64,000 nucleotides of DNA from assembly GCA_949825025.1 (NCBI GenBank), contig OX463778.1, positions 18,258,196-18,322,195 on the forward strand, given 5' to 3'. The position numbers and the translations under genes are program-made. Under the pieces are notes generated by a model. It was not told the origin of the DNA and did no database searches. It was given only the letters and a program-made list of their open reading frames with translations. The first letter of the stretch is position 1; every line of letters starts with the position of its first letter. This DNA comes from Siphlonurus alternatus (taxonomy: Eukaryota > Arthropoda > Insecta > Ephemeroptera > Siphlonuridae). This document shows positions 1-12,219 of the stretch, in pieces.

Positions 1-270
1 AACCAAAACTTCATTTGCAAGGTTTTTAGGTGCTAGAATCACGATAATGAAGGTTTCAAATTTCTACCTCAATAACTTTTCATTTTAGCAATGTTAACTG
101 ATGCATTTTCCCATTTAAAATTCAATGCTATGACGTCATCAAAAAAAGTTTTAAAAATTCATATAAAATCAGCGAATTGTCGTTGAGTGCTCTAATAGGG
201 CTCATTCTTCATAGAATTAACAGCACTTTTTACTAGTATTGCTAACTCAAATACCGGTCAGTACCCCATT
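1..270. repeat. Right arm of a foldback element, cut by the window edge
   Basis: Positions 1-60 and about 135-270 match 58844-59044 closely: same order, few substitutions, and the same end, ggtcagtaccccatt. The second copy is one arm of a palindrome, so this is the right arm of the same family with its left arm outside the window. It keeps about 65 bp, including a perfect TGACGTCA at 131-138, that the other copy's right arm has lost. No coding potential is seen. It is a non-autonomous element by appearance; no transposase is visible. Confidence 0.75.
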
Positions 271-1029
271 GCTCCCATCAGAAGCTAACATTATGAAGAC
301 AGTCAATATTACAACAAAAAATTAATAGGTCTTATATATACCTACTATATATTACAAGCTCGGATTATTTTGTGGAAGAAGTTTAATGATCTCAAGAATA
401 TTGGTGCTGGTTTGTTTAATGGTCACGGCATCTTTGTTATATCCTGTCAAAAATTTTCCACGGTAAAACTTGGTAGTGGCATCTTTTTAAAGACGTCAAG
501 ACAAACCGTGTTATCGGTACCTGCAGTGACGCCAGGTGAGAGCGAGAGTATATAGAAAGTCATACCCCATTACCCATATAGAAGCTTACGGTTCCTCGTC
601 TACTATCTATCCAGGACACACACTGATTTAGTATGGGCTTATCATTGCAAATTTCAAGTAAAACGTGCTATTTTTCTACCTCAATATGCATTATTATTTA
701 AAACACTAGGTGACTGCGAACGTCCGCCTGCATAATTTCACTCGAGTTATCTTTTTATATTTTTGTTTTTGTTTTCTTACGTCCAATTTGTTTGTTATTT
801 AAGTACAGACGCTACCTGAAAAATGATTTGCAAATATTTAATTTTTAAAGTTCGTGCATTACAATAAATGAATAAATTACTAATAATTTTATTAAAAAGA
901 AAATTATATCACAAAAGATTAGATGCATGGGTAAGAAGACATCATAACAATAAAACGAACTTGCTGTACAAGTAAGGACAAGCAGTATTGTGCGTGATCA
1001 TGAGCACTTACTTACCTTGGTATTGCTAT
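271..1029. other. AT-rich intergenic stretch, no gene seen
   Basis: Only short unrelated ORFs occur here. There is a partial echo of the adjacent foldback end near 560 (ccccatta). I see no RNA gene or clear repeat. This is the upstream flank of the aquaporin gene. Confidence 0.5.
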
Positions 1030-1299
1030 CACGTTGCTATTATACGTATATATACGCACGATGATAGAGAATAATAATAATCTTCATCAGATGCAACTAA
1101 CGAGATAATACGCACGCTGTAGAATCAATGTCAAGTACACGACCTATGATAGCTTAGGTAGAAGTAGTATGTATAATAATGGTAGTGGGGGGCCAACCGT
1201 GCTTGCTGGTAGCGGAGGAGGCCGCCGCAGCGGTCAGTCGCGCCCCGCGAGCCCCTGTGGACGCACGCGAGTCTCTTTGAGCACCACCGGAGCACCAAG
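1030..1299 (+). promoter_or_regulatory. Putative aquaporin promoter and 5' UTR
   Basis: A TATA-like run lies at about 1039-1056 (tacgtatatatacgc). It is followed by a change to GC-rich, CpG-containing sequence from about 1185 that leads into the ATG at 1300. The start context is accaagATGg. The promoter position is inferred from composition and from the first coding exon; no transcript evidence is available. Confidence 0.35.
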
Positions 1300-4200
1300 A
1301 TGGACCGAGCGTTCGCCAAGTGCCACACTGAAAGATCATGGCTCAGAGAGATATTAGCCGAGTTCCTCGGGACATTCATCCTCGTGGTAAGTTGCGTGCT
1401 GATGCAGAGGAGACAATCGCTAACAATTCTGATTGTTGTCCCCAGTAATGTCATTTACATTGAGTTTTCAATTAGGGTCTCTGAATTAACAGTAATTCTC
1501 AAGCAAGTATTTATTGAAAATGACAATCCTTCGTTTTACTTGAAAACTTCAATTTTTTTTATTCGTTATGTCACTTAAAATATAATGTCATAAAAAGACC
1601 AGAGAAAATATATGTATATTTTATATATTATATGTACACACACATACATACTTGAAGTTTTAGCTGTGCTGCTTAATAAGCAGCGCAATAAAATCTTTTT
1701 TTCTCTTCTCTCTTAATACAAACTCTTTACTGCCGCTCATAATTTGCAAAAAAAATATTTGCATAAACATCGCACGTTGTAGCACAGTATAGCAGAAAAC
1801 CTGTTTTTTACTTTGTGTTTTTATTTTAATTAATGATTGTTTATTTTTAGTATATTTTATTTTACATTATTAATTATTTATTACGCATAAAACAAGAGGT
1901 TAGGCATTTGTGGGAAAAACTGCTTTTTATTGTCGTTTTCACTTGTCAGTTATAACTTTTTTTTATGTTTCACGAATAAAACAAGAGATATGTATGTCTC
2001 CTTTTAATTCGTATAAGGGAAAAAAACTTTTAATTTTTTTTTTACTGTCGTTAATTATTCCAGTTTTAACCGATTTTTTTACATCATGTTTCGCGATCGA
2101 GGTCAATGATCGATCTTCCTGAAAATTTAAATTATTAAAGAAAAACTTAAAAATGTCCAAAAGTCACGAATCAGTGCCACTTAAAAGCTATATTACTTCC
2201 CCGTGGCTCATACAGCCAGCATAAATTTTGTACTTAAACAGCAGGCTCCATAAAGTCATATACTAGTTTAAATTGGAAATTAAAATTAAGGCTTTAGGGG
2301 GAGAATTACGCATTTAATGACTTTCTTTTGCAAAATATGTATGTCAACAAAAAGCTGATTTATTGTTGTGTTCCTAATTGAACTTCAAAGTATAGTGAAA
2401 GGTTTGGTCTCTTCTCCGATCTGATAACTTTTTTTAATCTCAAACTAATTTTCTCTTGACGGACTATTAGCAACACAATTAATCCTATACACGGCCGCAA
2501 GAGATATCAAACAGTTTAATCATGCGGTCACTAAAATAACAATGTTCTCGTTAAATTCTGCTAATTACACATTAACAAATTATTTTCTGCCTAAGTTTTT
2601 TGTTTTCAAATGGAAAATAATTATACTTCCCGTTTAATGGCATCGATAGTCGTGGAGAAGGATACATCATCATTATAAATATACTAATTATTAAATAACA
2701 AAACACCAGTGACTTGTTAATTCTACACAAAAAACATACAATACGTCTGGGTCTTATGATGAATTTATAAATGCAGTTCATGCTTTTCCCGATGATGGCG
2801 AAAGTGCATGGCATTTTTGAATGACAACTAAACGGCCTACTATACAAGACAACATCGAAGAATATAAGAACTGTCTATCAGTAGGCAGTTATTTTTACTA
2901 GAAATTCATTAGTTTATACATCTTACATGATCTTTGGATATTATAATATTAAACTCGTGTGTAACTACTATAGAGTTATTTTGGGACGCTGTAATTAGTT
3001 ATTTTCCATCATTAAATTTTGTCATTTTTATACAGGTAAAGTATAATGACTGAAATATACATTATAATATTGAGGGGGGACCGTCTAGCAAGATCTGTAT
3101 TTTTTTTTCTAGGAGTATTAATAGAGTCGTTTTTATGTTGGTTAAAAACTAACACGTATTTTACAACACGTTCCTTCGAGTAAGATACAGCCTGACAAAA
3201 ATTGAGCACCGTGCATGCGAATTGAAAATTTTTGATTTGGCGTTAGGACTAATTGTTCCAGGCGGCCACTGAATGTATAGAATAAAAAGTTAAAAATAAT
3301 TTATTTAATAATGCTCTTTGATTTTTTTTTTTAATTTTTTTTTTTTTTATTTGCACCGTGCATGCAAGATAGATAAAAACATGTGTATATATTTTATCTA
3401 TACGGACTAATACGGAGAGCTCACAACAAACGTCAGTCTTAAAACTTTTTTGGGATAACTATATATAATATTATACATAGACTGTGCTTTTCTCACCTCT
3501 CCCGAATTCCAAATCTGTATATCTTTGTTAATTAAAGCTGCAAACAAACGTTCCCCTAGGTGCATGTGCCTCTTTATGTAGACGTACAACACACCAACTG
3601 GTTGTATTTACTAGCTAACAAAGTAGATGCTAATTTATTTTCTAGTCCCGTGGATTGAATGTCAACAATGGTGCAGCAATTATATACTTCCGGAGTTTCT
3701 TATAAGTCATCAGCTCATAAGCAGTCGGGTTTACAACTTACCGTCATTAAATCTGATACTATAACATAATGATCGGTCCATATTCCATATGAGAACTAAC
3801 GACAGATTGGCAGTAAAGACTAATTTCTTATGCTACTACATGGAAGCATGGACGTAAATGCCTGTCACAAAAGGAAAACAAAGAGGCGTGGGACATGATC
3901 GTTACATCATGCAATTAAACCCATATGGTATCAATGCAAACAGCATGATTCAATTAACATAATGTTTATTACGTTTTTCGAAATACATGCGTTTGACAGT
4001 CCTCAATACATGCTACCCTATCAGAGTTCATATCACGAAAATTCAGAAGTCAGAAAATTTGATTTTAAGTGGGGAGATTCACCTATACTCATATATCACT
4101 GTGTAATTTAATATAGATCACTCAGGTGCTCAGCTCACTCAAAAAGGAAGTTTTTTTTTTTTTTTTCAGAAAAGAAAAAAAAATCTGCATGTTTGATAAA

Positions 4201-7200
4201 GACAAATAAAAGGGGTATTCACAATGAACTTACAAATTTTGGCATAGATTTTAGGTTAACAAAATCTGAATACAGTACTAAAAATTTCTATATAGTTTAA
4301 AAATCTATGCCGTTCTTTGTGAATAGTCTCCATCAATGACATCTTCAATACGCTTCGAGTGTTCATTGCATGACGACGCTTTAGAATCTTTAGATATTTT
4401 GTCCGTTATAGTAATGCACATGCCATGACGTACTTGCACTTTCATTTCATTCATCACTTAATTATCGTAGTAAAAATTACAACTGATATTTATCTTTCAC
4501 TAGCAGTATTTTTTCAAAAATCGTAAATTAAAATCATTAGGTCTGTCTGTTCGTAAATACACAATCAGAAAGAATCGATTAGTTGTGATGAACCTTATTT
4601 CCCATGTATATCGGTAAATGGTCAAAAATAGCCGAGTAAAAATGGGCGCGATTCACTAAGCAGTTAGCCAGGTTTCTAACCACGTTTAGCTTAACCACGT
4701 TTAACTATACCTGATTTACGTGTTAAAGCACTTAACACGTAAATCACGTGTTAACACGTGTTAAAGCACTTCGTGAATCGCGCTCTATATTTCCAAATAC
4801 TTAGAAAAATACGGAATTGCAATGCAAAATTATCCGTATGTCATGTGACTTTTGAACTTTTTGCATTATTGATAAGTTTTATATTTTACTGATAAGCAAG
4901 TCAACAATGAACACTGAAATTGGAAGAAGGGGACGTTTTTGGAACCATGCAATCTATGTTTTGCAAATAATATTAAATATACTGCAGGCAATTAGATAAG
5001 AATAGAAATATGAACTCTAATCACATATTTAAAAATGTTTATCGCGGAAGTGTCACGAAAATCGCAAAGTTTGCGCATTTCACATTTATTTCATTTCTTC
5101 CTCACTGTATGCAATGCTTTATAAGCAATTCAAAAATATTCAGTACAATACAAATACATAATAAATAAAACAAACAAACAATTAAATTTATTCTAATTTT
5201 AGAACGCTGTATCAAATTATTTATTAAGTAATATATTATTTATTTTTATTGTTTAAATACGTTTACTGATTAATATTCCAAGAAAATTTTAAAGTAACAA
5301 AAAATACGCAATAACTTGTCATAAAATATAAATAGGTCGATAAGTAAATTGCCAGCACGGAAACGTTTTTACTTGTTCGCAAGAATTACAGTCGGGGTGA
5401 ACCACCCATCCCGCAGTGGCGCCCGAGGGTCACCACAGGTCAGTTGGCGCCGGCGGTAACGCGAGATGGCGTGTGGCAGGGGAGGATCGGATTGGTCATC
5501 TTGGCACGCGAGCTCACATAAATATTAACGGTCAAGAAGAAGGACGCGCAGGCGTGTCATCGCTCATCAAATATTATCGTGCAGTCGTCCCAAACATGCG
5601 TAAATACGTTGTCCTTTAACTTTATATAGAACGCTGTTCAATATATAGACCTCTTTTTCCGTTTTTTTTTTTTTTTTTTAATTTAACTTTTAAAATTGAG
5701 GTAAAATACAATGTGACGTCAGAGTTATATGAATTTAATACAATATTATTTTATAACAGCCAAATGCATGCAATTAAAAAAAAAAATAAAGATCATCCAT
5801 TTTATTTTAAGTACCGTATAGGTGTATATAAGAAATAATTAATTTTATTTATACGTTCGGAAACAAGCTGCGGTGTAATTAAAAATTATTTCCCTAGCTT
5901 CTCTTTAATCTTAAATAAATATAAAGATTATTTAATCACTTATGAAATTTCCCAGATAAGAATTTTCAACTTTGATTTATATAACAAAAAATGTTTACCT
6001 TGTACTATGATTAAAAGATAAAAAAAAAGTTAGATTAAAAATGCGATTAAGATTAAGACCAAAAAATCTTTTTCAATTGACCACTTATAGCATGGAATCT
6101 TTTACGTCAACGATCATTTGTCACTCTAGTTTTACTAATTGCTTGGGTTTTAATACTGCAACAATAAAGATAAAAATGAACTCCAAAAATCGTTATCTTT
6201 TTTTTACATATTAATTACGTCATATCGATTTTAAGAAAAAGCAATTTAAATTTAAAACATTTACAAAAAATTGTTGTAATTAAAATACAGTATGTATAAT
6301 AATCGATCTCTTTGTCTCTTGGTGCTGCGGCGCCTGTAAATCAATACAAACAAAATCATCTCGCTCTGAAGTTGGACAACTTGCATGCTTGGCACAATAC
6401 GGGAGCCATTGCCCCTGCTTCATATGTAACCCACAACGTTTTAGTGCTGAACAAGTTGCCTAACCTCATGGCGAAATGATGTAGGCGGACACTTAACTTA
6501 ATCTCAACTTATGTGTACTGCAACTGCGTATGATGCAACTGCAACACTCTAGTTTCTGGTGCAACAAGTTTATGATACATACATCTCATTAAAAATCACG
6601 TTAAAGTTTGTTATTTTGCAACAACAAAAAACACGTAAAGAGATTCTTACTTTTACGACCAAGAATTAAGTGTATAACATGTGTTTTCAATGTTGCGATA
6701 TTTCACTGTAAATTGGTTGTAAAGAGCGGCGAGCCACCTGACTTTGTGGGACCACGCGCTAATAATAAGCGTGGCAGGGACTTCGCTCTCTCGTGTTGTT
6801 CTTATACTCTCGCGACGACCTGTGAACTCGGACACTGGCACCTGCTACCTGCCACGGAGAAATCTTAACCGCGCGGAGCATTAACATATCTGATGCTACC
6901 AGTTCAGTCAAAGCAGTTATCTATACATAATAATGTTACTGATAATTTTATAGTATTTACTTTAATGGACTAATTCAATTAGCACTGGTTGGCCATGCAC
7001 GGGCTATCTATAAAGGGGGAGAGGTGGAAGGGATGTGATTACGGCTAGGCAGGCCTCCTCACATACAAAGAAAAAAATATTCCAAAATAGCCCTCCCGTC
7101 TGCATCTGTTTACATAATTGACCAATAATTAAAGGGAGTTAAAAATGGTAATCTTCAGTAGGTATTTTGGGTCTGTGACACTTTGCTTGAAATTTTAATT

Positions 7201-10200
7201 TGGTTATTTATTATCCTGCATTCAGACAATATATGTTACACATGATGCAATGCAACAACAGACATGGCATGATTATGCAAATTATAAGAATCGAGTCAGC
7301 ACGTGCACAACAATGTATCTGCACGGAAAATATGCTGATGATGAATTTTATTGCATTGCAGATCAAATTTAGCAGTTTATATCGTGGAAATAAAAACGCT
7401 TGCATGCATTAATTGGTATAGATAGAAAGGAGGATACAAAGTTTTTTATGTGTTTATGATATTTTAAATAATCTAGATAATAATATTGTCAATGGAAGCA
7501 TTTGACGTACATTGTATACAACTTTTTTGGTTGTTTTACGATGCCCCAGTTATTTACGTTCGTTATATAGACTGTTGTCTGCTGGTCGACTCTCGGCTAC
7601 TTCATTCATGCAAACAGGGACTGTGAAATTAACTCACATATAAACTGACGTACCTTTAATTACAGTGATTATTACTAAAATGAAAAATAAAAATCATACC
7701 AATCAAAACAATGCTATATATTCTACCGTACTTCCAAAATTCATTAGTTCATGTTTTGTTTCCGTTACATTCATTATCGATCTTTTTTTAATGACAACTT
7801 TATAGTAACCTATTTTATGTTTCAAGGGGCATACGTCAGTATATGTTATGTTCAATGTTTACATCATTAAAGCAGGTAAAATTGAGTAGACTAATTGAAA
7901 TAACTAATAGGAACTAATAGGAAATGAAAAAAAAAAGTAATAACACTAATAACTATAATAACCTATATATATAATTAAAATAATTATATATATTATAATA
8001 CATATAATATATGGTTTTGGACGTGCATGATATAACAGCACAATTTGAAGCCTAAAATACAACTATTTTTGTGTATTAATTTGATGCAATGTAATTAAAA
8101 AACAAATCTACTTATTAAGAAAAATTAAAACGATAAGTAGCTCTTTTAATGCAATTAGTCGATTAGCTACTTTTAATTTCCTTGCAACACCCACCGTACT
8201 ATATTGCCTTTGCAACAGGCAAGGGCGGGTGTGGAGCAATGCACTCAATTAAACACGCCTTTGTGTCTAGTAGGGTTATGCAACTGGCGTGTCATTTTGG
8301 CCGGCCGTCAAGTCAGCGAGCAGCGCCCTCAGCTCGCTATTTTCATCTACAGCTGCTGCGGCCCGTATCGGCACGTATTTATAGATAAAGCTTTTGTCGC
8401 GCGGGCACGTCTCATCTTCGGACACTTCATCGCCCCCGTGTTTACATTCTCTCGCACGTATTACCTCGCGACAATTTGCGCTCACCGAGCAAATTCTTAC
8501 ACATGCCATTTTACTTTCACTTGTTTTGTTTTTTTCAGTTTAAACAGACACTTAAATCAAGAAGTTTGTGGTAATCTAAGCCTATTGATAAACCCCTTAT
8601 GTTCCAATGTAAACATTTTTTTAATATGTTTAGCTGTTTACCTATTGTTATTTTGTAACCACTTGCTCTCAATAAGTTCGTCTATAAATTATCACTAGTC
8701 AAATGTTGTCTTAATCGATTGACGCAGCATTTTTATTAAAATTTGACATAAAATACAGTATAATACATATGCATTGCAGGCTTTATAGATTTCTTAAAAC
8801 CTACAAATTTATTATTTTGTCATATAAAATAACAATGATAATAAAATATTATCGAAAAAAACAAAAAAACAATTTGGTATTTATTTTATTAAAGGTTATA
8901 TATAAGCTCATAAGTCTGTTTGCAAACATGAACCTGGTGAACAATTTATTTTGTATATATAAAAAAGTGACATAAGTTTCATACTCTGAAATTATTTTGG
9001 ATTGACGAAAAACGTGTTGTTATTATGTAAAAATAAATTTAATTTAAATGCAGTTTCATTTACGATTTGTTTTAATTTTAGCGGCAATATATTCTAAGAT
9101 ACAATTATACCATTTTGTAAGACATTGGTGCACTGTAGATTTGACAGTATGATTTTCCAATGTTTTGCATCATGTGTTCAACATTTTTCATTTTTACCTT
9201 GTAATAGCATTTTGATTAACCATACTTGTTTCCGTTTCAGTTCGTCGGTAACAGTTCTGTAGCGCAAGCGGTGCTCAGTAACCAAAGTCATGGACAGTTC
9301 TTCACTATCAACATTGCTTATGGACTCGCCGTCACGTTGGGTGTCCTCGTCGCCGGGGGTGCCTCAGGTAAGGCCGAAGATAACTACAGCTCGATAAAAA
9401 TCATGAATGTTTCTCGCAACATGGTACTTCATAGCAACATCAGTAAATAAATGTACTCTATTTGTATTCTGATAAGTGATAACATCAGTTTGATCATAAA
9501 CAGAAGTTACATTTATTTTTTTTAATGTTACAGGAGCCCATTTGAACCCTGCGGTGTCACTGTCCCTTGCTCTGGTTGGAAAGTTCCCTTTCCGAAAGGT
9601 ACCTCACTACATGATTGCGCAGTACCTGGGGGCTTTCGTCGCCGCCGCGGTCACCCTCCTCGTGTACCAGGGTAACTATCACTTGCAATATTTAATTTTT
9701 TTTTACTTTGTTTCAGTGTTAGAGTTAATTTTCTTTTTGTTTTTTCCTCCATTGGCAACTTTCCGCTGAGCAGACAAACTTACAACAGCGCCGGCCAAAC
9801 AGATTACGTTTTTAGCTCTTAGGCATTGCACGGGTTTAAAGATTAAATCTCTAAATGACCCGAACTAAATCGCTGGTAGTGGCTTTTAAAAATAGTGGAA
9901 GTTGTTTTCGATCGCGCTGTGATAGTTGAAAAATCTAGCTGGCTTGGTTTCAGTCATGATGAAATGTAATCTCACGGTTTCAGTACAGAAAAAGTACAGG
10001 GTTAGTCACCATGGGCGTTATTTAAAATTAGACCGTTCCACTCGCAAAAATGGAATACAGTACTTCGGGAAAAACCTGGGTTGAGCCATATTTAAAAAAT
10101 TATTACGTGTTGTGTTGTGTGCCATGAGCTAATGAGGGGCATTCACAAAGGCTTAAGGCCACATTTAGGGCTCGATAATTTAAGACCAGAAATTTTGGGT

Positions 10201-12155
10201 CTAAAAAGCATGCCTAAAATCGGGCTTTAAATTATCAAGCCCTAAATGTGGCCTTAGGGCTTTGTGAATGCCACCTTATAAGTTTTTCTTTTTTTTTTTT
10301 TTTTAAGGTATAACCTGAGAATTCTCAAGGTCACTTTTACAGGAAAAAATTATCAGCAACAATTGCTTTTTTTTTTTTTTTTTTTTTTTTTTTTCTTTTT
10401 TTAAATAATTGAAATTTGATTCGTATTTTACCTTTTAAAGTTCTTTTGGTTCAGAATAATAATTTATTAATTTTTTGCAAATACTAACAGTTTCTTCTGA
10501 TGAGAATCTGGCCCGCTTGATTTTAAAGAGACTTAATGCAGGGGACCATTAATATGCAATGTGACATACTTTCAGTATATTTTTATTACAGGATCTGTCT
10601 GACCAAATTCCTGAAAATTAAGATGTATAAGTTTAAGAAACATGGAAACCGGAAATATAGCTGTTGTGAGAAAACTGATGCCGCCTTGAATTTACCCAAA
10701 CCATAATCAATGAAATTTGAGAACTTTGTTGAATTATTAAAATACAATTCTTGCAATTCCTTCTGAGGGGGGGGGGGGGGGGAAGGGGGGGGGGGAATCG
10801 ATGGTAGCTCATGACTCTGGATAAAACTGACTGAGATCAATTGTTAAAAATGTTAAAATGTTTATTTACAAAGAGATCAATTTTAATTATTTTAAAATAT
10901 GCGTTGACAGGAGTTAGAGATTTCTTTCTTTTTCTGTGATGTGATTATTTTAGAATCTGTACCAAAAACTATATGGGAATGTTTCAGATGCCTTGTTTAA
11001 CTTTGATGGAGGAGTTAGACAAATCATTGGGCCTCAGGGTACAGGTGGAATCTTTGCAACTTATCCCCAAGAATTCGTCTCCTTGGAAGTTGGGCTTGTT
11101 GATCAGGTAACATTAATTTTAATTATTATATTAACTATGTAATATAATATAAATTTAAAAATCCTAAATTTATCTAAATTCCTTGTTTTTCAAATAAAAA
11201 TATCAAACTATACATCAATCTACATATTACACTGTATAATTATATTAATTAGTATATTATGTTTTATTTATTCACGCACAACAAGTATCTGTAGTTAAAA
11301 CGTGTAAAACTACTACACATTTCTTTGTTCTACTGTGTACAATCAATTTTAAAATCAAGACGACAAAATGACAAGTTTATTTTTGTGATACAATTCTATC
11401 TTTTTCCTCAGATCATCGGTACTGCCTTGCTGCTGCTGGTGATTTGTGCCATCACGGACCCTCGCAATTGCGGAGTAACATCTGGTATGGCTCCTCTCAT
11501 GGTGGGCCTCACAGTCGTGGCCATCGGTATGTGCTTGGGCTTTAACTGTGGCTACGCTCTCAACCCTGCTCGAGACCTGGGACCAAGATTCTTTACAGCA
11601 ATCGCTGGATGGGGCTTTGAAGTCTTTACGTTAGTAACATCTTAATTTAACATGAAGCAGCAAAGGTTAATAAATTCATTTCATTTCAGAATTGATTACT
11701 GGTGTTGGGTGCCGATTGTTGGACCCCACCTTGGAGGACTGCTGGGGGCTCTTATTTATTCACTGTGCATTGAGGCTCATTGGCCAGAGGACAGGCTGCC
11801 TATTGCAGGTACAGAAACTATCTTTAGTAAAATTTTCAAACCTTGTTTCTTTATAAATAAATCCTAATTTGCTGTATCCTTTTATGTTAAATGTTAATAC
11901 AGTCCATTAAATTTCTTTTTGGTCTAAAACATCCCCATCAGATAAATCAGGAAAAGAGATAAACAAACATTACTGTGTTTCTTTAATATAATTACCCTGC
12001 ATTTTGTGTACAATACTAAGCAAAATGTTTAAATGTTTCTACAGAAATACATTTATTTTCTTATACTTTAAAATGCTGTATTTCAAAATTTGTTGCTATT
12101 GTGCAATGATTATAATGGTCCTATTTATATTGCAGAACCCAACCTTAAGGAATAA
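1300..12155 (+). CDS. Glp: Aquaglyceroporin (AQP3/7/9/10-type MIP channel)
   Basis: This is a six-helix membrane channel for glycerol, water and small solutes. Coding exons are 1300-1386, 9241-9367, 9534-9671, 10988-11106, 11412-11629, 11690-11808 and 12136-12155. All have GT-AG borders and the joined phase is open for 275 aa, the usual family length. The first NPA box is N76-P77-A78 (SGAHLNPAV). The second is N208-P209-A210 followed by R211-D212; the Asp after NPAR and the [12 protein letters not shown] run mark the glyceroporin branch. By alignment to GlpF and AQP3 the selectivity filter would be Tyr56, Gly196, Tyr205 and Arg211. Tyr replaces the usual Phe/Trp in helix 2. The C-terminus is short ([13 protein letters not shown]). 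Exon 4 is placed at 10988, not at the competing acceptor before 10954, because only 10988 keeps the frame and restores the family's 'YxDA' junction. The start ATG gives the typical short N-terminus before [12 protein letters not shown]. Confidence 0.93.
4212..4329. repeat. Small palindromic MITE-like element (ATTCACAA family)
   Basis: About 118 bp of imperfect palindrome. The left end ggtattcacaa..gaac faces the right end gttctttgtgaatagtc, and the inner arms share ggcatagatttt / aaaatctatgcc. Its ends resemble those at 10139-10272 and, more loosely, 4644-4785. No coding capacity. Confidence 0.65.
4644..4785. repeat. Palindromic MITE-like element with GCGATTCAC ends
   Basis: The left end gggcgcgattcac faces the right end gtgaatcgcgctc. 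The interior is made of repeated taacacgt/acgtgtta words, so it can fold several ways. About 142 bp and non-coding. The GATTCAC tip resembles the ATTCACAA family, but relatedness is uncertain. Confidence 0.65.
10139..10272. repeat. Near-perfect palindromic MITE in aquaporin intron 3
   Basis: About 134 bp. Arms of more than 45 bp run from ggcattcacaaag through aaggccacatttagggct to a centre near 10200, and back to ctttgtgaatgcc. It lies in the intron between exons 3 and 4. It has no ORF, and its structure is typical of a non-autonomous DNA transposon. Confidence 0.8.
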
Positions 12156-12213
12156 GTACAATCAAAGAGTTCTCTTCTTTCTTTATGGTACGTATTAATT
12201 TACACTGTACTGT

Positions 12214-12219
12214 AATAAA
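12214..12219 (+). terminator. AATAAA polyadenylation signal of the aquaporin gene
   Basis: First AATAAA downstream of the stop codon at 12153-12155, about 60 nt away. This would give a very short 3' UTR. Other signals further on could also be used. Confidence 0.4.

Larger units (their letters stand above)
1387..9240 (+). other. Aquaporin intron 1 (7.9 kb)
   Basis: This long AT-rich intron contains two small palindromic elements (4212-4329, 4644-4785) and a GC-rich island at about 5398-5530. It also has a single CRE octamer at 5714-5721 and a second GC-richer patch at about 8270-8480. ORFs inside have no recognisable domain. The GC-rich patches could be enhancers or alternative promoters; this is inference. 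Confidence 0.6.

Noticed and set aside
5398..5530. tggcgcccga near 5418 resembles a tRNA-Lys primer-binding site of an LTR retroelement
   Set aside because: Only about 10 bases match, no pair of LTRs or gag-pol coding sequence is present, and the patch is simply GC-rich. Not annotated as a retroelement.
8204..8698. 164-codon ORF in aquaporin intron 1
   Set aside because: Low-complexity translation of a GC-rich patch running into AT-rich DNA; no domain and no splice partners.
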